Positions 38,226-46,538 of a DNA stretch of 52,111 nucleotides are shown piece after piece; positions within the stretch are counted from its first letter, which is position 1, and each line of letters begins with the position of its first letter. Position numbers and translations under genes: made by a program. Below the pieces are notes generated by a model. The model did not search any database, had not been told where the DNA came from, and saw only the letters and a program-made list of their open reading frames with translations. The DNA lies in assembly GCF_902859585.1 (NCBI RefSeq), contig NZ_CADIJM010000024.1, forward strand, positions 1 to 52,111. Reading direction: 5' to 3'. The stretch is from Achromobacter animicus (GTDB taxonomy: Bacteria; Pseudomonadota; Gammaproteobacteria; Burkholderiales; Burkholderiaceae_B).

Positions 38226-40397
38226 GTGAAGTCCGATAAAGACACGATCCACGCCGGCAAGCGCCGGTTCCTGCGCAACGCCGCCGCCTCCACTGCCGGG
38301 CTGACCGCGCTGTCGATGTTCCCGCCCGCCATCCGCCGCGCGCTGGCCATCCCCGCCAACAACCGCACCGGCACCATCAACGACGTCGAGCACGTGGTCA
38401 TCCTCATGCAGGAAAACCGCTCGTTCGACATGTACTTCGGCACGTTCAAGGGCGTGCGCGGCTTTGGTGACCGCATCACCATTCCGCTGCCGCAGAACCG
38501 CTCCGTCTGGGAACAGACCAACGGCACGCGCGTCGTCATGCCGTATCACCTGGACAGCACCCAGGGCAACGCCCAGCGCGTGGCCGGCACGCCCCACGAC
38601 TATGTCGACGCCCAGATGGCCTGGGACGGCGGCCGCATGGACCAATGGCCGCGCTACAAGCAGAACCAGTCCATGGGCTACTACCGCGAAAAGGAAGTGG
38701 AGTTCCAGTTCGCGCTGGCCGACGCCTTCACCCTGTGTGATGCCTACCACTGTTCGACGCACGGCGGCACCAACACCAACCGCCTGTTCCACTGGACCGG
38801 CACCAACGACCCGCTGGCGCAGGGCAATGGCCCGTCCACCCGCAACCAGTGGGACAGCCTGGGCGCCTCGAACATCGGCTGGACCTGGAAGACGTATCCC
38901 GAACGCCTGCAGGAAAACGGCGTCACCTGGAAGGTCTACCAAAACCTTCCCGAAAACTTCGGCGACAACCCCCTGGCCGGTTTTCAGCAGTACCGCCGCG
39001 CCAACGAACTGGCCGGCAACGGCAGCAACGGTGCGCCGTACCCGGCCTGGACGCCCAGCATGGACGCGGCCAACCCGCTCTACAAGGGCACGGCCAACAC
39101 CATGCCCGACGGCGGCTTCCTGCAGGCCCTGCGCGATGACGCCCTGAACGGCACGCTGCCGCAGGTCTCCTGGATCGTCGCGCCCGCCAATTATTCAGAA
39201 CACCCCGGCCCGTCCAGCCCCGTGCAGGGCGCCTGGTACATCCAGGAAACGCTGGACGCGCTGACCGCCAATCCGGATGTCTGGAGCAAGACCGTCCTGC
39301 TCATCAACTTTGACGAGAACGACGGCTACTTCGACCACGTGCCGCCGCCCGCTGCGCCGTCGCTGAACGCCGACGGCTCGATGGCCGGCGCTTCCACCGT
39401 CAACACCGACCTGGAACGCCACACGCACGCGTCCGGCCAGGACGCCGCCGACAATCGCGTCTACGGCCCCGGCCCGCGCGTGCCGATGTACGTCGTGTCG
39501 CCGTGGAGCCGTGGCGGCTGGGTCAATTCCCAGGCATTCGACCACACGTCCGTGCTGCGCTTCCTGGAAGCCCGCTTCGGCGTCAAGGAAGAGAACATCA
39601 GCCCGTGGCGCCGCGCCGTGCTGGGCGACCTGACCTCGGCTTTCAACTTCGCGACGCCGAACGAAGAGAAGCCGTCGGGCCTCGACATCCTGACCCGCTC
39701 GGAGGCAGACCAGGAGCGCGCCGCCCAGCAGGCGTTGACGGCTGTGCCGCTGCCGGATCCGTCCACGCAGGCCAAGGGCATCCAGGAAAAGGGCGTGCGC
39801 AACTCCCGCGCCTTGCCGTACGAACTGCACACCAGCGGCCGCAGCCAGCCGGGCACCGGCAACATGTGGCTGGTTTTCTCGAACACGGGAAAGCAGGCCG
39901 CGGTGTTCCACGTCTACGACCGCCTGCATCTGGATCGCCTGCCGCGCCGCTACACGGTGGAGCCTGACAAGCAGTTGGAAGGCAGCTGGGACACGGCCGC
40001 CGATGGCGGCAAGTACGACCTGTGGGTGCTGGGCCCCAACGGCTGGCACCGCCATTTCGCGGGCGACCTGGCGCATGACCGCACGGCGCAGCAGGATGCC
40101 GAGATCCGCGTCTGCTACGACATCGCCAACGGCGACGTCTACGTCAGTTTCATCAACGCCGGCAAGACGACGTGCACGTTCGAGGTGACGCCCAACGCCT
40201 ATTACGCCAACCACGAACGCTGGACGTTCACGGTCCCGGCGGGCGGGCAGGTCGAGCAGCACTGGGCGCTGGCCGGCAGCCATGCCTGGTACGACTTTAC
40301 GGTGCGATTGGCCGAGGACCCGTCGTGGCTGCGCCGCTTTGCCGGCCGCATCGAGACGGGCAAGGCGTCCGTGACCGACCCGGCCATGGCCGAGTAA
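38226..40397 (+). CDS. plcN: Tat-exported phospholipase C, phosphocholine-specific type
   Basis: A 723-aa acid-phosphatase-superfamily phospholipase C that cleaves phospholipid head groups. GTG 38226 (AGGA upstream) opens a twin-arginine signal: GKRRFLRNAAASTAGLTALSM. The catalytic domain has VVILMQENRSFDMYFGTFKG and HGGTNTNRLFHWTG, with the candidate nucleophile Thr. It also has NFDENDGYFDHVPPP and GPGPRVPMYVVSPWSRGGW. Two C-terminal repeats of the PlcC beta domain follow (ALPYELHTSGRSQPG and the VSFINAGKTTCTFEV region). In Pseudomonas such enzymes cross the inner membrane by Tat and the outer membrane by T2SS. The adjacent gsp genes fit. Haemolytic PlcH versus PlcN is not decided. Confidence 0.92.
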   Translation: MKSDKDTIHAGKRRFLRNAAASTAGLTALSMFPPAIRRALAIPANNRTGTINDVEHVVILMQENRSFDMYFGTFKGVRGFGDRITIPLPQNRSVWEQTNGTRVVMPYHLDSTQGNAQRVAGTPHDYVDAQMAWDGGRMDQWPRYKQNQSMGYYREKEVEFQFALADAFTLCDAYHCSTHGGTNTNRLFHWTGTNDPLAQGNGPSTRNQWDSLGASNIGWTWKTYPERLQENGVTWKVYQNLPENFGDNPLAGFQQYRRANELAGNGSNGAPYPAWTPSMDAANPLYKGTANTMPDGGFLQALRDDALNGTLPQVSWIVAPANYSEHPGPSSPVQGAWYIQETLDALTANPDVWSKTVLLINFDENDGYFDHVPPPAAPSLNADGSMAGASTVNTDLERHTHASGQDAADNRVYGPGPRVPMYVVSPWSRGGWVNSQAFDHTSVLRFLEARFGVKEENISPWRRAVLGDLTSAFNFATPNEEKPSGLDILTRSEADQERAAQQALTAVPLPDPSTQAKGIQEKGVRNSRALPYELHTSGRSQPGTGNMWLVFSNTGKQAAVFHVYDRLHLDRLPRRYTVEPDKQLEGSWDTAADGGKYDLWVLGPNGWHRHFAGDLAHDRTAQQDAEIRVCYDIANGDVYVSFINAGKTTCTFEVTPNAYYANHERWTFTVPAGGQVEQHWALAGSHAWYDFTVRLAEDPSWLRRFAGRIETGKASVTDPAMAE

Positions 40398-40400
40398 GCC

Positions 40401-41303
40401 TCACGCGGCGGTTTGCGGTTCGCGTGCGCGGAAAGCCTGCGCGCACGCCTCGCAGATCGCCGCCGTGATGCCCTGGCGGGCATGCTCGCGGCGTTCCAGC
40501 ATCCCGATGGAGCGCGACAGGGGCCCCAGGTCCTCAGGCAGGTAGAAAATCCGCAGTTCCGGGCTGTGCTGCCAGTTCGCGCCGTTGATCAGCGGCAGCA
40601 GCGTCACGCCGACCTCCTGGCGCACCAGTTCCACCAGCGTCTCGATGGCGTTCAGTTCCAGGAAGTCGTTGACCGGCACCGCCATGCGCCGCAGCAGGCG
40701 GTCGATCTGCAGCCCGGTGCGCTGGGTCCGGTCAAAGCGCAGGAAGGGATTGCCCGCCAACACCTCGCGTGCGTCCTGGCCGGCTGCAGAACGCGGCGCG
40801 ATCACCACCATCTGCTCTTCATATAGCGGCGTCCAGCGCGTGCTGGCCATCTTGCGGCCGGCTTCCACCAGGAACGCGGCGTCCAGCTCACCGTCCTCCA
40901 CCTTGCCCGCCAGTTCGCTGGCCTTGCCCGACAGGATGCGCACGTCCAGCTTGGGATGGGCCTTCTTCAGCCCCGAGATGACCTTGGACAGCGTGCCCAT
41001 GCAGGACACGATGCTGCCCACCGACACCGATCCGGCCAATTCGCCGGGCGCGGTGCTCGGGCGCCTGAGTCTGTCGTATAAATCCAGCAAGTGCTTGATT
41101 TCGGGCAGCAATTCGCGCCCGGCCGCGTTCAGGATGGCCAGGCGCCCGCTGCGGTCGAAAAGTTCTCGTCCCAGCTCGGCTTCAAGCGACCGCATCTGAA
41201 AGCTCACGGCCGCCTGCGTCAGGGCGACCTGCTCGGCGGCCTCGGAGAAGGAACCGTGGTGCGCGACCGCCAGGAACGTGCGCAGAAATCGGATCGTACT
41301 CAT
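40401..41303 (-). CDS. LysR-family transcriptional regulator
   Basis: A 300-aa regulator starting at ATG 41303 (MSTIRFLRTFLAVAHHGSFSEAAEQVALTQ...). Recognition helix QAAVSFQMRSLE; the effector domain starts GSVSVGSIVSCMGTLSKVI. It is divergent from the gamma-glutamyltransferase/ABC operon with a 93-bp A+T-rich gap, the usual layout for a LysR activator and its target. It ends three bases from the convergent phospholipase gene. The effector is unknown; a glutathione-derived or gamma-glutamyl metabolite would fit its target genes. Confidence 0.88.
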   Translation of the reverse strand: MSTIRFLRTFLAVAHHGSFSEAAEQVALTQAAVSFQMRSLEAELGRELFDRSGRLAILNAAGRELLPEIKHLLDLYDRLRRPSTAPGELAGSVSVGSIVSCMGTLSKVISGLKKAHPKLDVRILSGKASELAGKVEDGELDAAFLVEAGRKMASTRWTPLYEEQMVVIAPRSAAGQDAREVLAGNPFLRFDRTQRTGLQIDRLLRRMAVPVNDFLELNAIETLVELVRQEVGVTLLPLINGANWQHSPELRIFYLPEDLGPLSRSIGMLERREHARQGITAAICEACAQAFRAREPQTAA

Positions 41304-41345
41304 AAAAAATTCTTTTATGACGGAACAAAAAATCAAATTGATTTA
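41302..41345. promoter_or_regulatory. A+T-rich divergent control region with LysR-type box
   Basis: TCAAATTGATTTA (41333-41345) has the T-N11-A form of LysR sites, with an inner ATCAA-A-TTGAT dyad at 41332-41342. A second dyad, ATAAAA-N5-TTTTAT (41302-41318), overlaps the LysR start codon. Both lie in a region markedly richer in A+T than its surroundings. Binding is inferred. Confidence 0.5.
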
Positions 41346-41396
41346 ATTAAAGCACGAGAGTAACTTCGCCCGCTTAACCGTTAAGAGACCCGCCAC

Positions 41397-43025
41397 ATGA
41401 AAACCTTCGACTGGGCCAACCCGTATCCTTCCGTTCGCATCCCGCTGTTCGCCCGCAACGTGGTCTCCACGTCGCACCCGCTGGCGGCCCAGGCGGGGCT
41501 GCGCATGCTGCTCAAGGGCGGCAACGCCGTGGACGCCGCCATCGCGGCCGCAGCCACGATCGTCCTGGTCGAACCGGTCTCCTGCGGCCTGGGCGGCGAC
41601 TGCTTTGCCATCGTGTGGGACGGCAAGGAGCTGCACGGCCTGAACTCGTCGGGCGTCGCGCCCGCCGCCTGGAACACCGAATACTTCAAGCGCAAGTACG
41701 GCACCGGCGACAACGGCCTGGCCATCCAGCCCAAGCGCGGCTGGGACTCGGTCACGGTCCCCGGCGTGGTGGCCGGCTGGGCCGCGCTGCATGAAAAGCT
41801 GGGCAAGCTGCCGTTCGAACAGCTGTTTGAACCCGCCATCGAGATCGCCGAGCGCGGCTACGCCGTGCCGCCCGTGGTGGCGCACAAGTGGGCCGCCGCC
41901 GCCGAAGAACTGAAGTCGCAGCCCGGCTACGCCCAGGCCTTCCTGCCCGAAGGCCGCGCGCCCAAGGTCGGCGAGCACTTCCGTTTCCCCGACGCCGCCA
42001 ACACGCTGCGCCGCATCGCCGAATCCAAGGGCCGCGACTTCTACGAAGGCGAGCTGGCCGAGCGCATCGCCGCCTTCAGCAAGGAATGCGGCGGCGCGAT
42101 GACGCTGGAAGACCTGCGCGGCTACCGTCCGGAATGGGTCAAGCCCATTTCCAAGTCGTACCGCGGCTACGAGCTGCATGAAATCCCGCCGAACGGGCAG
42201 GGCATCGCCGCGCTGATCGCGCTGGGCATCGTCGAACGCTTCGATATGGCCGACATTCCCGTGGATTCGGTGCAATCGCAGCACATCCAGATCGAAGCCA
42301 TGAAGCTGGCCTTCGCCGATCTGTACAAGTACGTGGCCGACCCGCGCGCCATGCAGGTCACGCCCGAACAGATGCTGTCGGACGCCTACCTGGACAGCCG
42401 TGCCAAGCTGATCCGTCTGGACCAGGCCACCCATTTCGAAGCCGGCCGTCCGCACGCGGGCGGCACCATCTACCTGACCGCCGCCGACGAAAACGGCATG
42501 ATGATCTCGTTCATCCAGTCCAACTACATGGGCTTCGGATCGGGCGTGGTCGTGCCGGGCACCGGCATCAGCATGCAGAACCGCGGCGTGGGTTTCTCGA
42601 TGGATCCCAAGTCGGCCAACGTGGTCGAAGGCGGCAAGCGCCCGTTCCACACCATCATCCCGGGCTTCCTGACGCGCGGCGGCAAGCCGGTCATGAGCTT
42701 TGGCGTCATGGGCGGCGACATGCAGCCCCAGGGCCACATGCAGACCGTGGTTCGCATGATCGACTACCACCAGAACCCGCAAGCCGCGTGCTGCGCCCCG
42801 CGCTGGAAGGTCAACCGCGACTTCACGCTGGATATCGAGACCAATATGAAGGCCTCGACGATTGCAGGTCTGAAGGATCTGGGCCATGCTCTGAAATCCG
42901 TTGACGATCCCTACATGGACTTCGGCGCTGGCCAGTTCATCTGGCGCATGGCCGAAAGCGACAACGAACTGGGCTACGTCGCCGCCAGCGACAGCCGTCG
43001 CGACGGCCAGGCGGTGGGTTTCTAA
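41397..43025 (+). CDS. ggt: Gamma-glutamyltransferase-family hydrolase, cytoplasmic form
   Basis: A 542-aa N-terminal-nucleophile enzyme that removes or transfers gamma-glutamyl groups, for example from glutathione. GGNAVDAAIAAAATIVLVEP and CGLGGDCFAIVWDGK near the N-terminus are typical. GGTIYLTAADENG places the self-cleavage Thr at about T357. PNGQGIAALIALGI and the late GGDMQPQGHMQ support the YwrD-like branch. No signal peptide is present (MKTFDWANPYPSV), unlike the periplasmic Ggt of E. coli. It heads an operon with a peptide ABC importer, suggesting that imported gamma-glutamyl compounds are split in the cytoplasm. Confidence 0.9.
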   Translation: MKTFDWANPYPSVRIPLFARNVVSTSHPLAAQAGLRMLLKGGNAVDAAIAAAATIVLVEPVSCGLGGDCFAIVWDGKELHGLNSSGVAPAAWNTEYFKRKYGTGDNGLAIQPKRGWDSVTVPGVVAGWAALHEKLGKLPFEQLFEPAIEIAERGYAVPPVVAHKWAAAAEELKSQPGYAQAFLPEGRAPKVGEHFRFPDAANTLRRIAESKGRDFYEGELAERIAAFSKECGGAMTLEDLRGYRPEWVKPISKSYRGYELHEIPPNGQGIAALIALGIVERFDMADIPVDSVQSQHIQIEAMKLAFADLYKYVADPRAMQVTPEQMLSDAYLDSRAKLIRLDQATHFEAGRPHAGGTIYLTAADENGMMISFIQSNYMGFGSGVVVPGTGISMQNRGVGFSMDPKSANVVEGGKRPFHTIIPGFLTRGGKPVMSFGVMGGDMQPQGHMQTVVRMIDYHQNPQAACCAPRWKVNRDFTLDIETNMKASTIAGLKDLGHALKSVDDPYMDFGAGQFIWRMAESDNELGYVAASDSRRDGQAVGF

Positions 43026-43072
43026 AGCGGTTCCTGATACCGGCAAATGCAGCAACAAGGGGAATAAACACA

Positions 43073-44584
43073 ATGAAACGCTTGACCATGACCTTCGGCG
43101 CCAGCCTGCTGGCGCTGGCCGCCGGCGCCGCCAGCGCCCAGAACATCCGGATCGGCCTGCAGGAAGATCCCGATGTCCTGGACCCGCACCGCGCCCGCAC
43201 CTACGTGGGCCGCATCGTGTTCACGTCGCTGTGCGACAAGCTGGTGGACATCGATCCCAAACTGCACTTCGTGCCGCAACTGGCCACCTCGTGGTCGTTC
43301 AGCGACGACAACAAGGTGCTGACCTTCAAGCTGCGCGACGACGCGCTGTTCCACGACGGCACCAAGTTCGACGCGGCCGCGGCCAAGGCCAACCTGGACC
43401 GCGCCATGAGCCTGCCGGACAGCCTGCGCAAGGGCGAGCTGCGCTCGGTGGCCAAAGTAGACGCGCCCGACGCCACCACGCTGGTGCTGACCCTGAAAGA
43501 ACCGGACGCCACGCTGCTCGCGCAACTGTCCGACCGCGCCGGCATGATGCTGTCGCCCAAGACCTTCTCGGACGACGTCGCCGCCGTGGGCCGCAAGCCC
43601 ATCTGCTCGGGCCCGTATAAATTCGTCGAACGCATCCAGAACGACCGCATCGTCCTGGAAAAATTCGACCAGTACTACGGCGCCAAGGACTACGCGTTCA
43701 AGCGCGTGACCTTCCTGCCCATCCCGGACACCACCGTGCGCCTGTCCAACCTGCGCGCCGGCGACCTGGACATGCTCGAACGCCTGAATCCGTCCGACGC
43801 GCCGCAGGTCAAGAACGACGCCAGCCTGACGTTCGCGCCGGTTGCGGGCCTGGGCTTCCAGCAGTTCATGTTCAACGTGGGCAACGGCAAGCGCGCCGAA
43901 GACAACCCGTTCAAGAACAAGCTGGTGCGCCAGGCGTTCCAGTACGCCATCGACCGCAACGCCATCAACGAAGTGGCCGGCGGCGGCATCTTCGAACCCG
44001 CGCAGCAGCCGTTCCCACCCGCCAGCCCCTATCACAGCGACAAATTCCCGGTCACCCAGCGCGACGTGGCCAAGGCCAAGAGCCTGCTCAAGCAGGCGGG
44101 CGTTGACCGCGTGAAGGCCGAGCTGGTGTTTGGCAACAACACCACCACCTCGTCCATCGCCGAAATCGTCCAGGCCATGGCTGCCGAGGCGGGCTTTGAC
44201 CTGTCGCTGCGCCCGACCGAATACGCGGCGCTCCAGAAGGAAGCCTCGGGCGGCAACTTCCAGATCGTGATGCTGGGGTGGTCCGGCCGGGTCGATCCCG
44301 ACGGCAACATCCACGCGTTCGTCACCTGCAAGGGCGCACTGAACGACGGTCACTACTGCAATCCGGAAGTCGACAAGCTGCTGAACCAGGCTCGCACAGT
44401 CCCGGACGAAGCCAAGCGCAAGGCCATTTACGACCAGGCGCAGGCCATCATCCAGGACGAACTGCCCGGCGTGTACAACTACTACCAGCCGTGGCCCTTC
44501 GTGATGGGCAAGAAGGTCCAGGGCTTCACGCCCTATCCGGACGGTATGATCCGGCTCAAGGGCGTGACGTTCGCGCAGAAGTAA
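43073..44584 (+). CDS. ABC transporter substrate-binding protein, peptide/glutathione (GsiB-like) type
   Basis: A 503-aa periplasmic solute-binding protein of family 5 (dipeptide, nickel and glutathione binders). Sec signal MKRLTMTFGASLLALAAGAASA, cleaved before QNIRIG. The family pattern appears as DPDVLDPHRA, PQLATSWSFSDDNKVLTFKLRDDALFHDGTKFDA and CSGPYKFVE. It lies 47 bp after the gamma-glutamyltransferase gene. The gene set and the fused ATPase downstream match the glutathione importer GsiABCD, but dipeptides or other gamma-glutamyl compounds remain possible. Confidence 0.9.
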   Translation: MKRLTMTFGASLLALAAGAASAQNIRIGLQEDPDVLDPHRARTYVGRIVFTSLCDKLVDIDPKLHFVPQLATSWSFSDDNKVLTFKLRDDALFHDGTKFDAAAAKANLDRAMSLPDSLRKGELRSVAKVDAPDATTLVLTLKEPDATLLAQLSDRAGMMLSPKTFSDDVAAVGRKPICSGPYKFVERIQNDRIVLEKFDQYYGAKDYAFKRVTFLPIPDTTVRLSNLRAGDLDMLERLNPSDAPQVKNDASLTFAPVAGLGFQQFMFNVGNGKRAEDNPFKNKLVRQAFQYAIDRNAINEVAGGGIFEPAQQPFPPASPYHSDKFPVTQRDVAKAKSLLKQAGVDRVKAELVFGNNTTTSSIAEIVQAMAAEAGFDLSLRPTEYAALQKEASGGNFQIVMLGWSGRVDPDGNIHAFVTCKGALNDGHYCNPEVDKLLNQARTVPDEAKRKAIYDQAQAIIQDELPGVYNYYQPWPFVMGKKVQGFTPYPDGMIRLKGVTFAQK

Positions 44585-44614
44585 TGTTGGGGCGGCGAAT
44601 GCCCGCCGCGCCCG

Positions 44615-44637
44615 CCGGACGCGCCTTGCGCGTCCGG
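44615..44637 (+). terminator. Hairpin between substrate-binding protein and permease genes
   Basis: A 9-bp stem, CCGGACGCG (44615-44623) with CGCGTCCGG (44629-44637), has a CCTTG loop 31 bp past the stop, followed by TTGTCGTTT. In ABC operons such structures often give partial termination or protect the binding-protein mRNA, so that it exceeds the permease message. Confidence 0.6.
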
Positions 44638-44713
44638 TTGTCGTTTGCGGCGGACGCGCATCGGGCCCTGTCCGGCCGGCGCCGTCCGTCGTTCCTGTCT
44701 TACGGTTTCCCAC

Positions 44714-45658
44714 ATGCTTAAACTCATCTTGCGCCGCGTGATCGTCGCGATCCCGACACTGATACTGGTGTCGATGATCGTGTTCATGCTGCAGAAAATC
44801 CTGCCCGGCGATCCGGTGCTGACCCTGGCCGGCGAAGAGCGCGACCCGGCCGTCCTGGACTACCTGCGCGACAAATACCGCCTGAACGACCCGTTGCCGA
44901 TGCAGTACGCGGCCTGGGCCGGGCAGGTCCTGCAAGGCGATCTGGGCAAGTCCCTGCGCACCGACGTGCCCGTCACGACGCTGATCGCGCAAAAGCTGCC
45001 CGTCACCCTGCAACTGGCGGCCATGGCGATGTTCTTCGCGCTGCTGGTGGGCATCCCCATGGGCATCATCGCCGCGGTGCGTAAAGGCAAGCCCGTCGAA
45101 ATGGGCGCCAACATCGCGGCGCTATCCGGCATGTCCATTCCCAACTTCTGGCTGGGCATCATCCTCATCATGGTGGTGTCGGTGCAGTGGAAGCTGCTGC
45201 CGGCCTCGGGCTACGTGTCGCCGTCTGAAGACTTCTGGCTGTCGATAAAGACGATGCTGATGCCGTCGCTGGTGCTGTCCACGGCGATCGCGGCGTATCT
45301 GATGCGGCATACGCGGTCTTCCATGCTGGAAGCGCTGTCGGCGGATTACGTGCGCACCGCCCGCGCCAAGGGCGTGTCACCGCGCAGCGTGGTGCTGCGC
45401 CATGCGCTGCGCAATGCGCTGATGCCGATCGTCACGCTGGTGACGCTGCTGTTCGGCGAACTGCTGGCGGGCGCCGTGCTGACTGAGCAGGTCTTCACGA
45501 TTCCGGGCTTTGGCAAGCTGGTGGTCGACGCGGTGTTCACTCGCGACTACGCGGTGGTGCAGGGCGTGGTGCTCTGCGTGGCGGTGGGCTTCATCCTGAT
45601 GAACCTGCTGGCCGACATCCTGTACATCCTGGTCAATCCCCGCCTGAGGCACTCATGA
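44714..45658 (+). CDS. ABC transporter permease, DppB/GsiC type
   Basis: A 314-aa inner-membrane permease. It starts at ATG 44714 (MLKLILRRVIVAIPTLILVSMIVFML), followed by GDPVLTLAGEERDPAVLDYLR. Six membrane spans are visible. The EAA loop, which contacts the ATPase, is the segment DYVRTARAKGVSPRSVVLRHALRNAL. An in-frame ATG 69 bases earlier lacks support. Its last codon overlaps the start of the partner permease (ATGA). Confidence 0.93.
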   Translation: MLKLILRRVIVAIPTLILVSMIVFMLQKILPGDPVLTLAGEERDPAVLDYLRDKYRLNDPLPMQYAAWAGQVLQGDLGKSLRTDVPVTTLIAQKLPVTLQLAAMAMFFALLVGIPMGIIAAVRKGKPVEMGANIAALSGMSIPNFWLGIILIMVVSVQWKLLPASGYVSPSEDFWLSIKTMLMPSLVLSTAIAAYLMRHTRSSMLEALSADYVRTARAKGVSPRSVVLRHALRNALMPIVTLVTLLFGELLAGAVLTEQVFTIPGFGKLVVDAVFTRDYAVVQGVVLCVAVGFILMNLLADILYILVNPRLRHS

Positions 45659-46533
45659 GCGCAATTCCTGCAACGGCCGCAGCCGTCACGCCGCCCCGCA
45701 GCCGCAATCGCGCGTGGGCCAAGTTCAAACGCAACCGCATCGCGATGCTCGGCCTGGGCATCGTGCTGTTCTTCGTAGTGGTGGCCGTCCTGGCCCCGTT
45801 CATCGTCAGTCAGGATCCCCTGCAGACCAGCTTCACCACCATCCGCAAGGCGCCGTCCGCGGCGCATTGGCTGGGTACGGACGAGCTGGGCCGCGACATC
45901 TACAGCCGCATGGTGTACGGCGCACGCGCCTCGCTGATGGCGGGCCTGGTGTCGGTGCTGATCGCGCTGATCGTGGGCGTGCCGTTCGGCCTGGCCGCGG
46001 GCTACTTCGGCGGCTGGACGGACAGCTTCATCTCGCGCGCCACCGAGGCGCTCCTGGCCATTCCCTTCCTGATCCTGGCGATTGCGCTGGCCGCCTTTTT
46101 GGGACCCAGCCTGACCAACGCGATGATCGCCATCGGGGTGTCCGCCGCGCCCAAGTTCATCCGGCTGACACGGGGGCAGGTGCTGGCGGTCAAGAACGAG
46201 GATTACGTGCAGAGCGCCCGCGCGCTGGGCGCGTCCGACCTGCGCATCATCGGCCGGCACGTGTTCCCCAACGTGATGCCGCCGCTGATCGTGCAGGCCA
46301 CCATCACGATCGCCACGGCCATCATCGCCGAGGCCAGCCTGTCCTTCCTGGGTCTGGGCCTGCAGCCGCCGACGCCGTCGTGGGGCTCGATGCTGAACAC
46401 GGCCAAGAACTTCATGACCCAGGCGCCCTGGATGTCGATCTTCCCCGGATCGGCCATTTTCCTGGTGGTGCTGGGCTTCAATCTGCTGGGTGATGGGCTG
46501 CGTGATGCGCTCGATCCGCGTCAGGAAAAGTAA
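45655..46533 (+). CDS. ABC transporter permease, DppC/GsiD type
   Basis: A 292-aa second permease subunit. An N-terminal OppC-type region ([22 protein letters not shown]) comes first, then [24 protein letters not shown]. Five further membrane spans follow, and the EAA loop [42 protein letters not shown] near the C-terminus is diagnostic of the family. It is coupled to the first permease by a four-base overlap, and the ATPase gene starts five bases after its stop. Confidence 0.94.
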   Translation: MSAIPATAAAVTPPRSRNRAWAKFKRNRIAMLGLGIVLFFVVVAVLAPFIVSQDPLQTSFTTIRKAPSAAHWLGTDELGRDIYSRMVYGARASLMAGLVSVLIALIVGVPFGLAAGYFGGWTDSFISRATEALLAIPFLILAIALAAFLGPSLTNAMIAIGVSAAPKFIRLTRGQVLAVKNEDYVQSARALGASDLRIIGRHVFPNVMPPLIVQATITIATAIIAEASLSFLGLGLQPPTPSWGSMLNTAKNFMTQAPWMSIFPGSAIFLVVLGFNLLGDGLRDALDPRQEK

Positions 46534-46538
46534 TCGAT

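Noticed and set aside
41343-45013. Long minus-strand frames opposite the gamma-glutamyltransferase and binding-protein genes
   Set aside because: These are shadows of highly GC-biased third codon positions. The plus-strand genes have complete family motifs and operon spacing.
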